Shown here: positions 50,925 through 59,362 of the stretch, one piece after another
Numbering within the stretch: the first letter of the stretch is position 1
Layout of the letters: the number at the start of each line of letters is the position of its first letter
Origin: Micromonospora echinofusca
GTDB taxonomy: Bacteria > Actinomycetota > Actinomycetes > Mycobacteriales > Micromonosporaceae
Direction of reading: 5' to 3'
Length of the DNA stretch: 64,000 bases
Assembly: GCF_900091445.1 (NCBI RefSeq)
Contig: NZ_LT607733.1
Coordinates: 5,607,001 to 5,671,000 of the forward strand
The notes under the pieces: generated by a model
Told to the model about the DNA's origin: nothing
Seen by the model: the letters and a program-made list of their open reading frames with translations, nothing else
The model's database searches: none
Program-made: the position numbers and the translations under genes

Positions 50925-50958
50925 ATACCTGGGTGGCATAAAAATACCTGCGTGGTAT
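50925..50958. promoter_or_regulatory. Pair of ATACC/GGTAT dyads
   Basis: ATACC-TGGGT-GGCAT (50925-50939) and ATACC-TGCGT-GGTAT (50944-50958; perfect) are separated by 4 nt, placing their centres 19 bp apart. The local A-run and symmetry make an operator likely. Confidence 0.45.
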
Positions 50959-50983
50959 CAGACGAGGGGACTACACCGCCGCC

Positions 50984-51069
50984 CGTCGAGGCCCGGCGCA
51001 GCCAGGGCACGGTCTGCGAAGCCGCGCGTCGAGGCCCGGCGCAGCCGGGGCACGGCCTGCGAAACCAAC
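50984..51069. repeat. 43-bp direct repeat, two copies
   Basis: Copies start at 50984 and 51027 and share the first 20 bases exactly, with scattered transitions afterwards. They lie in the gene-free region before the DHPS-like gene. Confidence 0.75.
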
Positions 51070-51216
51070 CGTGGGCCCCGCGCCGGCCGCGGCCGGAGGT
51101 GCCGTCGCGGTCGTCGGGCCGCCTGACCGGCGGGGCCCGGCCCGGGCCGACCGGCTAGCGTCGTGACCGGCCGGCGGCGGGCACGGGTCGGCGGCGGTGG
51201 ACCTTCAGGAGGCGGC

Positions 51217-52086
51217 ATGGCCGGGGCGCTTCGGCTCGGTGGGCGCACGTTCGGCCCCGACGAGCTGGTGGTGATGGCGATCGTCAACCGCACGCCGGAC
51301 TCGTTCTTCGACCGTGGCGCGACCTTCGCCCAGGACAGCGCGCTGCGCGCCGTGGAGCGGGCGGTCGGGGAGGGCGCCGAGATCATCGACATCGGCGGGG
51401 TCAAGGCCGGTCCGGGCGCCGAGGTCGACGTGACCGAGGAGATCCGCCGCACGGTGGAGACCATCGCCGCCGTCCGGGCCGCCTTCCCCGACGTGGTGAT
51501 CTCGATCGACACCTGGAGGGCCGAGGTGGCGGTGGAGGCGGTGGCGGCGGGCGCCGACCTGCTCAACGACACCTGGTCCGGCGCGGACCCGGCCCTGGCC
51601 GAGGTGGCGGCGCGCACCGGCGCCGGGCTGGTCTGCTCGCACGCCGGCGGGCTGGCGCCCCGCACCCGCCCGCACCGCGCGGCCTTCCCCGACGTGGTCA
51701 CCGACGTGCTCACGACCGTGACCGGGCTCGCCGAACGGGCGGTCGCGCTGGGCGTACGCGCCGACGGGATCCTGATCGACCCGGCGCACGACTTCGGCAA
51801 GAACACCCGCCACTCCCTGGAGATCACCCGCCGGCTCGGCGAGCTCTCCGGCACCGGCTGGCCGCTGCTGGTGGCCCTGTCCAACAAGGACTTCATCGGC
51901 GAGACGCTGGACCTGCCCGTGGCCGAGCGGCTGGAGGGGACGCTGGCGGCCACCGCGGTCTCGGCCTGGCTGGGCGCCCGGGTGTTCCGCGCGCACCAGG
52001 TGCGCCCCACCCGCCGGGTGCTCGACATGGTCGCCTCGATCCGGGGCGACCGCCCGCCGACGCTGACCCGGCGGGGCCTCGCCTGA
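51217..52086 (+). CDS. Dihydropteroate synthase-like protein (FolP2 type)
   Basis: A 289-aa TIM-barrel pterin-binding protein. MAIVNRTPDSFFDRG (~20-34), GAEIIDIGGVKAGPG (~53-67), VVISIDTWRAEVAVEA and the Asn/Asp positions of the pterin pocket are recognisable. The second sulfonamide-site loop (RPG in FolP) is altered to KAGPG, as in FolP2, which does not make dihydropteroate in mycobacteria. Synteny (DivIVA-like and tag divergent) matches Rv1207. AGGAGG lies 5 nt before ATG 51217. Its true substrate is unknown. Confidence 0.85.
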   Translation: MAGALRLGGRTFGPDELVVMAIVNRTPDSFFDRGATFAQDSALRAVERAVGEGAEIIDIGGVKAGPGAEVDVTEEIRRTVETIAAVRAAFPDVVISIDTWRAEVAVEAVAAGADLLNDTWSGADPALAEVAARTGAGLVCSHAGGLAPRTRPHRAAFPDVVTDVLTTVTGLAERAVALGVRADGILIDPAHDFGKNTRHSLEITRRLGELSGTGWPLLVALSNKDFIGETLDLPVAERLEGTLAATAVSAWLGARVFRAHQVRPTRRVLDMVASIRGDRPPTLTRRGLA

Positions 52087-52136
52087 CCGTCGCCGCACGG
52101 GGGGTGGCAGGCCGACCCTCGACCGCCCGGGGACGG

Positions 52137-52514
52137 TCAGGACCAGCGCAGGATGTTCTTACGCCAGGCGTAGAGGATGCCGAGCGCCAGCACCGCGACG
52201 AAGACCGCCATCTCCACGACGGTGACCATGCCGAAGCCCGGCCGGTCGAAGACGACCGCCCAGGGGAAGAGGAACACCGACTCGACGGCGAACAGCACGT
52301 ACAGGTACGCGTACACGTAGTAGCGGATCTGCATCTGCGCCCAGTCGGCGCCGACGGGGTCGAGGCCGCACTCGTAGGTGGCGCGCTTGCCGAAGGGATC
52401 CGCCGGTCGGGCGGGACGTAACACCCGGTTGGCTGAGAACGCCGTAACGAAGAAGAGGACGCTGGCGAGCAGGAGCAGCCCGAGCGTCGCGTACGAGCCC
52501 AGGTAACCGGTCAC
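52137..52514 (-). CDS. nuoA: NADH-quinone oxidoreductase subunit A
   Basis: A 125-aa complex I subunit with three helices (~8-28, 66-86, 95-115). The conserved loop KRATYECGLDPVG (~43-55, with the family Cys) and MQIRYYVYAYLYVLFAVESV (~60-79) are diagnostic of NuoA/ND3. Start GTG 52514. No other nuo gene is adjacent on either side, so it is an isolated copy; the main nuo operon must be elsewhere if complete. Confidence 0.92.
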   Translation of the reverse strand: MTGYLGSYATLGLLLLASVLFFVTAFSANRVLRPARPADPFGKRATYECGLDPVGADWAQMQIRYYVYAYLYVLFAVESVFLFPWAVVFDRPGFGMVTVVEMAVFVAVLALGILYAWRKNILRWS

Positions 52515-52645
52515 GGTCGCCGAGCCTACCGGTCCTCGGCGCCGCCCGGGACGAACCCGTTACGGATTTGTTTCCCGCGGGGACTAGTGCCGCTTGGCAA
52601 CAATTGTCGAATATTGGGATCTCACTCATCGTCACCGGAGGACAG

Positions 52646-54055
52646 ATGGCGCGCGTGGACGTACGGCCCGGCCGGCGGGCGCGTGACCGACGCGCCGTAC
52701 CCCTGCTGGTGATCGGCCTCGCGGTCGGGCTGACCGTCACGGCGACGCCCGGCTGGGCGACCGCCGCGCCCGCCGTCGCCCGGGCCGCCTCGCCCGCGCC
52801 CGAGCCGGCCGAGGAGCCGGGCGGGGACCCGCCCACGGCGGATCCGACCGAACCCGGACCGGTCCCCACCGAGGCGCCCTCCACCACGGCGCCGCCGCCC
52901 GAGAGCCCGCCCCCGCCCGCCACGACCGAGCCCGCCCCGACCACGGCGGCCCCGGAACAGCCCCTGCCGACCACCGCGGCGCCCACCACCGGCGCGCCGC
53001 CCCCGGCGCCGTCCGTGCCGCCGGTGCGGCCCTCCGCGCCCGCCCCCACCCAGCCGGCGCCCGCGGCGGGAGTCAGCGTCACGACCGACGACGTCACCCT
53101 TGCCGCCGGCTACTGGAACGCGCCGAGCACGGTGACCACGCTGCGGGTGACCATCACGAACACGGGCGCCACCCCCGCCCGGATCCGGCTCGCCTACACG
53201 CTCCCGGCGGGACTGACCGACGCCGGTACGGGGGGCTGCGCCCCGGTCGCCGGCGGAGAGCACCGCTGCGGCGAGTGGGCGAGCGCGCCCGGCGCCCGGT
53301 TCAGCACCCTGCTCCGCGTACGGGTCGACGGCGACGCGTGGAAGCGGATGCCGCTCAGCGGCTCCGTACGGGTCATCGCGACCACGCCCGGCGTGGCCGG
53401 CACCGTGGGCGACGACGAGGGCTTCGCGGTGCTCTTCCCGCCCGGCCCGCCGGTGCCGGGGATCAGGCTGGACGCCGGGGCGGTCTCCTTCGACATCAGC
53501 GGCGGGTCGAGCGGGCTCGACGTACGCCTGGGCAACACCGGCCGGGTGGACGCCGAGGGCCGCGTCGAGGTGGTCCTGCCGGCCGGGGTGACCGTGCCGG
53601 CTCCCCCGGCCGGCTGCACCACGGTCGACCCCACCCGTACGCGCTGCGAGCTGGGCGCCCTCGCCGCCGGCCGGACCGCGCAACTGCGGCTGCCGGTCTC
53701 GGCGACCGCCGAGGCACAGCGGCAGGCCCCGCTGGCCGGCGCGGTGCTCGGACAGCTCGACCCGCGCAGCGGCCGGGCGAAGAAGGTGCAGATGAGCTTC
53801 CGGATCACCGCCGCCGCCGCGCTGGCGACCCCGGTGGCCTCGCCGCCCGCGCCGACCGGGTCGCAGGGCGTGCTGGCCGCCGACGTCCCGGCCGTCAGCG
53901 ACGGCGGCGGAGGCGGCTCGGTGCGGCGTACGGCGATCCTGCTGATCGTGATCTCCACGCTGCTGGTGGTGTTCGCCCTCGCGTTGGCGACCACGTCGCT
54001 GCGGCGGCGGATGGCCGCCCCGGCGGCCGGACCGTCCACGGCGCCGACGGAGTGA
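52646..54055 (+). CDS. Secreted, C-terminally membrane-anchored surface protein
   Basis: A 469-aa protein. It has a basic N terminus with a signal sequence (~17-40), a Pro/Thr/Ala-rich stalk (~45-135), two beta-sandwich-like segments (~140-260 and 270-385: RVTITNTGATPARIRLAYTL, DVRLGNTGRVDAEGRVEVVL) with a Cys pair each, and a C-terminal helix (~435-455) followed by RRR. There is no LPXTG. It resembles actinobacterial wall-spanning adhesin or CARDB-like proteins; the ligand is unknown. GGAGGA stands 4 nt before ATG 52646. Confidence 0.75.
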   Translation: MARVDVRPGRRARDRRAVPLLVIGLAVGLTVTATPGWATAAPAVARAASPAPEPAEEPGGDPPTADPTEPGPVPTEAPSTTAPPPESPPPPATTEPAPTTAAPEQPLPTTAAPTTGAPPPAPSVPPVRPSAPAPTQPAPAAGVSVTTDDVTLAAGYWNAPSTVTTLRVTITNTGATPARIRLAYTLPAGLTDAGTGGCAPVAGGEHRCGEWASAPGARFSTLLRVRVDGDAWKRMPLSGSVRVIATTPGVAGTVGDDEGFAVLFPPGPPVPGIRLDAGAVSFDISGGSSGLDVRLGNTGRVDAEGRVEVVLPAGVTVPAPPAGCTTVDPTRTRCELGALAAGRTAQLRLPVSATAEAQRQAPLAGAVLGQLDPRSGRAKKVQMSFRITAAAALATPVASPPAPTGSQGVLAADVPAVSDGGGGGSVRRTAILLIVISTLLVVFALALATTSLRRRMAAPAAGPSTAPTE

Positions 54056-54294
54056 CCCGGACGGCCCCGACGACGCCGGCTCGGCGTCCCCACCGCCGCG
54101 CCACCGGTGATCTGGATTACGGCGGGCGGATGGAAACACCTCAAATCGGGGTGGAATCTCGCTGGATCGCATCCCACAGGGCGGCCTCCGAGAAGGTTGG
54201 GGCGGCGATTCGACGTAGGCTCTCAGGTGAGGTAACTACAGCGGACCGGGCCCGCCTCCGCGGGTCTGGTGCAGCGGTGCGTCAAGGAGGTCAC

Positions 54295-54372
54295 GTGGCC
54301 GGGCAAGGCGAGGTCACCATCATGTTCAGCCGCCCGCGCGACCGCGCCCAGCGAAGCGAGGTGCAGGCGTGA
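54295..54372 (+). CDS. 25-aa leader ORF coupled to korA
   Basis: GTG 54295 is preceded by AAGGAGG with a 4-nt spacer, among the best ribosome sites of the window. It encodes MAGQGEVTIMFSRPRDRAQR and five more residues, and its TGA overlaps the korA GTG (GTGA). It is probably a leader peptide or a translational coupling device for korAB. It has no similarity that I recognise. Confidence 0.5.
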   Translation: MAGQGEVTIMFSRPRDRAQRSEVQA

Positions 54373-56216
54373 CCAAGCAGATCCGTCAACTGGACCGGGT
54401 GGTCATCCGCTTCGCCGGTGACTCCGGCGACGGCATGCAGCTCACCGGCGACCGGTTCACCTCGGAGACCGCGCAGCTGGGCAACGACATCTCCACGTTG
54501 CCGAACTTCCCGGCCGAGATCCGGGCCCCCGCCGGCACCCTGCCGGGCGTGTCGAGCTTCCAGGTGCACTTCGCCGACTACGACATCCTGACCCCCGGCG
54601 ACTCGCCCAACGTGCTGGTGGCGATGAACCCGGCGGCGCTCAAGGCGAACCTGGCCGACCTGCCGCGGGGCGCGGACATCATCGTCAACACCGACGAGTT
54701 CACCAAGCGCAACCTGGCCAAGGTCGGCTACCAGTCGAGCCCGCTCGAGGACGACTCCCTCGCCGGCTACGTGGTGCACCCGGTGGCGCTGACCTCGATG
54801 ACGGTCGGCGCGCTCGCCGAGCAGGCGGTGTCGAAGAAGGACGCCGAACGGGCCAAGAACATGTTCGCCCTCGGCCTGCTCTCCTGGATGTACAACCGGC
54901 CCTACGAGTCGACGCTGCGCTTCCTGGAGCGCAAGTTCGCCGCCCGCCCCGAACTGGTCGCGGCGAACGTCGCGGCGTTCCGCGCCGGCTGGAACTTCGG
55001 CGAGACCACCGAGGACTTCGCGGTCCGCTACGAGGTCAAGCCGGCGAAGATGCGGCCGGGCACCTACCGCAACATCACCGGCAACGCGGCCCTGTCGCTC
55101 GGCCTGGTGGCCGCCGGCGTCCGCTCGGGGCTGCCGGTCTTCCTGGGCGCCTACCCGATCACCCCGGCGTCGGACATCCTGCACGAGCTGAGCAAGCACA
55201 AGCGCTTCGGCGTGCTCACCATGCAGGCCGAGGACGAGATCGCCGCCGTCGGCGCGGCGCTGGGCGCGTCGTACGGCGGTTCGCTGGGCGTCACCACCAC
55301 CAGCGGCCCGGGCGTGGCGCTCAAGAGCGAGACGATCTCCCTCGCGGTCGCGTTGGAGCTGCCGCTTGTCATCGTCGACGTGCAGCGGGCCGGCCCCTCG
55401 ACGGGCATGCCCACCAAGACCGAGCAGGCCGACCTCAACATGGCGCTCTACGGCCGCCACGGCGAGGCCCCGGTCGCGGTGATCGCGCCGAAGTCGCCGT
55501 CGGACTGCTTCCACGCGGCCCTCGAGGCGGCCCGGATCGCGCTGACCTACCGCACGCCGGTCATCCTGCTGTCCGACAACTACGTCGCCAACGGCTCCGA
55601 GCCGTGGCTGCTGCCCGACGTCGAGTCGCTGCCCGACCTGCGGGTCGAGTTCGCCACGAAGCCCAACGGCGACGACGGCACCACGTTCCTGCCCTACCTG
55701 CGCGACCCGCAGACCCTGGCCCGGCCGTGGGCCGTGCCGGGCACCGCCGGGCTCGAGCACCGCATCGGTGGGCTGGAGAAGGCCGACAAGACCGGCGACA
55801 TCTCGTACGACCCGGCGAACCACGACTTCATGGTGCGTACCCGGGCGGCCCGGATCGAGACGATCCCGGTGCCGGACGTCGAGGTCGAGGACCCGGACGG
55901 CGACGCCCGGGTGCTGGTGCTCGGCTGGGGCTCCACGTACGGGCCGATCGGCGCGGCGTGCCGGGGCCTGCGCCAGCGGGGCCACGCCATCGCGCAGGCG
56001 CACCTGCGGCACCTCGCCCCGATGCCGGCCAACCTCGGCGAGGTGCTGCGCTCCTACGACCGCGTGGTCATCCCCGAGATGAACCTCGGCCAGCTCGCCC
56101 ACGTGATCCGGGCCAAGTACCTGGTCGACGCGATCGGCTACAACCAGGTCCGCGGCCTGCCGTTCACCGCCGCCGAGCTGGAGACGATGCTGGAAGAGGT
56201 CCTGAAGAATGTCTGA
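54369..56216 (+). CDS. korA: 2-oxoglutarate:ferredoxin oxidoreductase alpha subunit (gamma-alpha fusion)
   Basis: A 615-aa protein. The N-terminal gamma-type domain (~1-190) begins RFAGDSGDGMQLTGDRF. The alpha/pyrimidine domain (~230-480) has GLPVFLGAYPITPASDILHE and VTTTSGPGVALKSETISLAV, and the C-terminal domain contains VLVLGWGSTYGPIGAACR. With KorB it oxidatively decarboxylates 2-oxoglutarate (or another 2-oxoacid) to acyl-CoA using ferredoxin, as KorAB of mycobacteria and other actinobacteria. It starts within the stop of a small leader ORF and overlaps korB by 8 nt. Confidence 0.92.
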   Translation: MTKQIRQLDRVVIRFAGDSGDGMQLTGDRFTSETAQLGNDISTLPNFPAEIRAPAGTLPGVSSFQVHFADYDILTPGDSPNVLVAMNPAALKANLADLPRGADIIVNTDEFTKRNLAKVGYQSSPLEDDSLAGYVVHPVALTSMTVGALAEQAVSKKDAERAKNMFALGLLSWMYNRPYESTLRFLERKFAARPELVAANVAAFRAGWNFGETTEDFAVRYEVKPAKMRPGTYRNITGNAALSLGLVAAGVRSGLPVFLGAYPITPASDILHELSKHKRFGVLTMQAEDEIAAVGAALGASYGGSLGVTTTSGPGVALKSETISLAVALELPLVIVDVQRAGPSTGMPTKTEQADLNMALYGRHGEAPVAVIAPKSPSDCFHAALEAARIALTYRTPVILLSDNYVANGSEPWLLPDVESLPDLRVEFATKPNGDDGTTFLPYLRDPQTLARPWAVPGTAGLEHRIGGLEKADKTGDISYDPANHDFMVRTRAARIETIPVPDVEVEDPDGDARVLVLGWGSTYGPIGAACRGLRQRGHAIAQAHLRHLAPMPANLGEVLRSYDRVVIPEMNLGQLAHVIRAKYLVDAIGYNQVRGLPFTAAELETMLEEVLKNV

Positions 56217-57243
56217 GCCCGTCGCCCTCAAGCTCACCGCCAAGGACTTCAAGTCCGACCAGGAGGTGCGCTGGTGCCCCGGCTGCGGCGACTACGCGAT
56301 CCTCGCCGCGATCCAGCAGTTCATGCCGGAGCTGAACATCCCGCGCGAGCGGATCGTCTTCGTCTCCGGCATCGGCTGCTCGTCGCGCTTCCCGTACTAC
56401 ATGAACACCTACGGGATGCACTCGATCCACGGCCGCGCCCCGGCGATCGCCACCGGCCTGTCGGCCAGCCGGCCCGACCTGTCGGTCTGGGTCGTCACCG
56501 GTGACGGTGACGCGCTCTCCATCGGCGGCAACCACCTGATCCACGCGCTGCGCCGCAACGTCAACCTGAAGATCCTGCTGTTCAACAACCGGATCTACGG
56601 CCTGACCAAGGGGCAGTACTCCCCGACCTCCGAGGTCGGCAAGGTCACGAAGTCGACGCCGGCCGGCTCGGCCGACGCGCCGTTCAACCCGCTGTCGCTC
56701 GCCCTCGGGGCCGAGGCCACCTTCGTGGGGCGCACCATCGACTCCGACCGCAAGCACCTCCAGTCGGTGCTGCGGGCCGCCGCGGAGCACCAGGGCTCGG
56801 CGTTCGTGGAGATCTACCAGAACTGCAACATCTTCAACGACGGTGCGTTCGACCAGCTCAAGGAGCCGGCCACCCGCGACGACTTCCTGATCCGGCTGGA
56901 GCACGGGCAGCCCATCACGTTCGGCAAGGACGGGCAGTTCTGCGTCGTGCACCCGCCCGGCGGGTTCGGCCTGGAGGTCCGGGAGACCGCGTCGGTCAGC
57001 CCGGGCGAGATCGTCGTGCACGACGCGACGGTCACCGACCCGGCGTACGCCTTCGCGCTGTCCCGACTGCCCGGCCTGGACCTGCGGAACACCCCGATCG
57101 GCGTGTTCCGCTCGGTGGACCGTCCGTCGTACGACAGCGTGGTGCAGGAGCAGCTCGCCGAGGCGAAGGCGAAGGTCACCGAGACGCCCGAGCAGCAGCT
57201 CGCCGGCCTCCTCGCCAGCGGGGACACCTGGACCATCCTCTGA
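56209..57243 (+). CDS. korB: 2-oxoglutarate:ferredoxin oxidoreductase beta subunit
   Basis: A 344-aa thiamine-diphosphate subunit. The 4Fe-4S/TPP start WCPGCGDYAIL (C23, C26), GIGCSSRFPYYM (further cluster Cys), and the TPP-Mg motif VTGDGDALSIGGNHL with FNNRIYGLTKGQYSPTS are intact. It is 8 nt overlapped by korA, so subunits are made together. A strong hairpin terminator lies 65 bp after the stop. Confidence 0.93.
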   Translation: MSEPVALKLTAKDFKSDQEVRWCPGCGDYAILAAIQQFMPELNIPRERIVFVSGIGCSSRFPYYMNTYGMHSIHGRAPAIATGLSASRPDLSVWVVTGDGDALSIGGNHLIHALRRNVNLKILLFNNRIYGLTKGQYSPTSEVGKVTKSTPAGSADAPFNPLSLALGAEATFVGRTIDSDRKHLQSVLRAAAEHQGSAFVEIYQNCNIFNDGAFDQLKEPATRDDFLIRLEHGQPITFGKDGQFCVVHPPGGFGLEVRETASVSPGEIVVHDATVTDPAYAFALSRLPGLDLRNTPIGVFRSVDRPSYDSVVQEQLAEAKAKVTETPEQQLAGLLASGDTWTIL

Positions 57244-57307
57244 CCGACGCGGCCTACCGCCTCTGATCGAGAGCCGGGGAGGCGCACCGCCGAGTTGCCG
57301 GAACGAC

Positions 57308-57347
57308 AGGAGGGCCCGCAACCCGTTCCCGGGTTGCGGGCCCTCCT
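57308..57347 (+). terminator. Terminator of the korAB operon
   Basis: A perfect 17-bp stem (57308-57324 with 57331-57347) with a 6-nt loop lies 65 bp after korB. It lacks a T-run, common for very GC-rich actinobacterial terminators. Confidence 0.65.
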
Positions 57348-58096
57348 CGCTCACGTGTGGCCCTCTCCACCGGGTCGCCTCGGGACCTGAGCCGGTCGAT
57401 CACCCGCTCCGGCCAGGAGAGCCGGGATGCTCATCGCCGCCGGTCGCCCATCCGGCGGGAACGTCGGCCATCCCGGCACGCCCCCGGCTGCCGCACCTCC
57501 CACCGGCCCGCCCGTCGACGCCTTGTGTCCGGCGAACAGCTCACTGTCGGCCCTTCACCCACTTTGGAACACGCAACCGGTGCAACCACCGACGCCCCCC
57601 GGCGCGCTCCTGCGGCGTCCTCGGCCTGGTCACGGTAAGCAACGGGACCCGCCGCTCCGCCACCTACTACGGTGAGTGACGATTCCCTCTGCGCGGCGAG
57701 GGCGGGCATCCGCCATCTTCGACGCAGAAAGTCCGTGACCAGCACCTTCAGCGAAGGCTGCCCTCGGCACCGACCAACCCCCGCGCGCCCTTTGCTCTGC
57801 ATCCTCATAGGCAACAGGCACTCAGGGTCACTGGTGCGTAGAAGGATGCAGAGCAAAGCGTCCGGAGGGCGATGGGCGTCGGCTACAGACCGAGCACTGA
57901 GCGTGACGGTGCTGGCCCGGCGCGCATGCTGCGCATGTCGCTGTGCGCCCGTTGTGCTGTGCCGCACCGGGCGGGCGCCGGGCCCGACGCGCGAGGGACC
58001 CGCAGCCGGCACCTGCGCCAGCGAGGCGTCGCAACGGCACCGGCCCGGTCGGACGGCAGCCAGGACGGCCCCGCCAGAACCGTGGTGGTCAGGGCG
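57348..58096. other. 750-bp gene-free stretch
   Basis: No ORF here has convincing start, ribosome site and codon bias on either strand. The notable content is a 16-bp inverted repeat (57790-57858). The region separates the korAB terminator from the 3' end of the K+ channel gene, so it lies between convergent genes. Confidence 0.5.
57790..57858. repeat. 16-bp perfect inverted repeat with 37-nt loop
   Basis: CTTTGCTCTGCATCCT (57790-57805) and its exact complement AGGATGCAGAGCAAAG (57843-57858) flank a 37-nt loop. Arms are less GC-rich than the surroundings. It looks like an extragenic palindromic element. Confidence 0.75.
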
Positions 58097-58156
58097 GGCT
58101 GCCGGTCAGGGGGCTGCCGATCAGAGGGGCGCCGGTCAGAGGGCTGCCGGTCAGGG
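58097..58156. repeat. Four 15-bp tandem repeats overlapping the K+ channel stop
   Basis: Imperfect units of GGCTGCCGGTCAGGG begin at 58097, 58112, 58127 and 58142. The last unit contains the stop codon (58151-58153) of the channel gene, so the array extends from the gene end into the spacer. Confidence 0.75.
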
Positions 58157-59164
58157 GGCCGCCGTCGCCTGGGGGCGGTCGTCGCGTACGTGCACCAGCA
58201 TGTCGCCGGTCTCGATGACCGCGCCGGCCTTGTCCGCCAGGGTGACCACCTTGCCCCGCCGGACCAGCGCGATGACCAGCGAGTCCAGCTCGCGGGGGGA
58301 GCGGCCCACCTCGGAGCGCTCGGCGGAACGCATCGCCAGCGCCATACCCTGGCCGGGGGTGAGCAGGTCCTCCACCACGTCGATCAGCGGCGGCGCCGAG
58401 GTGGACAGGCCCAGCAGCCGGCCGGCGGTGGCCGAGGAGACGATCACGTGGTGGGCACCGCTCTGCTTGAGCAGCGGGGCGTTCTCCGCCTCGCGGGCGG
58501 CGGCGATGATCCGTACCTGCCCGGCGGTGAGCTGCCGTACGGTCAGGGCCACCAGGACCGAGGCGTCGTCGCTGTCCGTCGCGATGATCACCGCCTTGGC
58601 GTTGCGGACGTGCGCCTCGTTGAGCACCGACGAGCGGGTCGCCGAGCCCTCGATCGCCACCAGGCCGGCCGAGGTGGCCTGCCGCAGCGCGGGACCGCTG
58701 CGCTCCACCACCACGATCCGGGACTTGTCGAGCCCGTTCTCCAGCAGGGCGGAGACCGCGCTGCGGCCCTTCGTGCCGTAGCCGCAGATGATGACGTGGT
58801 CCTTCACGGCTCTCCTCCACCGCGACAGGCGACGCCCGGTGCGGTACTGCTCGGTCAGCACTTCCAGGGTGGTGCCGACCAGGATGATCAGGAAGATCAC
58901 CCGGGCCGGCGTGATGTAGACGACGTTGATCAGCCGGGCGCTCTGGCTGACCGGGGCGATGTCCCCGTAGCCCGTGGTCGAGAGGGTGACCACCGTGTAG
59001 TAGAAGCAGTCGAGGAGGGTCATCCCGTCACCGTTGACGTCGCGGTAGCCGGCGCGGTCGAGGTAGACCACGGCGACGGTGGCGAAGACCAGACCGATGG
59101 CGGCGGCGAGCCGGAGACTCAGCGCGCTCAGGGGGCCCCGTCGCTGCGCGGGAAAGTGGATCAC
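58151..59164 (-). CDS. Two-helix potassium channel with RCK (TrkA-N) domain
   Basis: A 337-aa protein. Helix 1 is at ~15-35; the pore helix and selectivity filter TVVTLSTTGYGDIAP has TTGYGD at 63-68; helix 2 is at ~80-100. The cytoplasmic RCK_N domain starts HVIICGYGTKGRSAV (~117-131), and an RCK_C/TrkA-C segment ends the chain. A cytosolic-ring-gated K+ channel of the Kch/MthK type. The Rossmann motif G-x-G-x-x-G is intact (GYGTKG), so it may sense a nucleotide. The start is GTG 59164. Confidence 0.9.
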   Translation of the reverse strand: MIHFPAQRRGPLSALSLRLAAAIGLVFATVAVVYLDRAGYRDVNGDGMTLLDCFYYTVVTLSTTGYGDIAPVSQSARLINVVYITPARVIFLIILVGTTLEVLTEQYRTGRRLSRWRRAVKDHVIICGYGTKGRSAVSALLENGLDKSRIVVVERSGPALRQATSAGLVAIEGSATRSSVLNEAHVRNAKAVIIATDSDDASVLVALTVRQLTAGQVRIIAAAREAENAPLLKQSGAHHVIVSSATAGRLLGLSTSAPPLIDVVEDLLTPGQGMALAMRSAERSEVGRSPRELDSLVIALVRRGKVVTLADKAGAVIETGDMLVHVRDDRPQATAAP

Positions 59165-59263
59165 GTGAGGGCCCGCCCCGGCCCTGTCGTCGCCTGCACG
59201 ACCACAACATAGCGGCCCGCGCGGATCTCGCACGGCGAGGTCGCCCACCGGGGGTCACGCCCC

Positions 59264-59322
59264 TCGGGTCGACCCGACGATGGTCGTGCCCGCAGCCGGG
59301 GACATCCGGCTGCGGGCACGAC
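59264..59322. promoter_or_regulatory. Palindrome and long hairpin in the channel-clgR divergent region
   Basis: TCGGGTCGACCCGA (59264-59277) is a perfect 14-bp palindrome. It is followed by a perfect 17-bp inverted repeat (59283-59299 with 59306-59322, 6-nt loop), ending 40 bp before the clgR start. The location between two gene starts argues against a simple terminator and suggests regulation of clgR. Confidence 0.5.
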
Positions 59323-59362
59323 GCGCGGCAGGACGGGACGACCCGCGCACCCGACAGGGGGC

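Larger units (their letters stand above)
50747..51216. other. Gene-free divergent region with operator-like dyads and tandem repeat
   Basis: 470 bp between the divergent DivIVA-like and DHPS-like genes. It holds two ATACC-N5-GGTAT-type dyads (50925-50939 and 50944-50958) and a two-copy 43-bp direct repeat (50984-51069). No convincing ORF was found. In M. tuberculosis gpgS occupies this interval; it is missing here. Confidence 0.55.

Noticed and set aside
52083..52140. Terminator stem CTGACCGTC/GACGGTCAG between folP-like gene and nuoA
   Set aside because: The 9-bp arms contain the two stop codons and are 40 nt apart; similarity at the two gene ends is enough to explain it, so it was not listed as a feature.
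57348..58150. Riboswitch controlling the K+ channel
   Set aside because: The region lies at the 3' end of the channel gene, which is transcribed towards it, so it cannot be its leader.
57672..58781. Possible 369-aa plus-strand gene starting MSDDSLC in the gene-free region
   Set aside because: It reads through the palindrome and the antisense of the K+ channel, has no ribosome site, and composition is low complexity.
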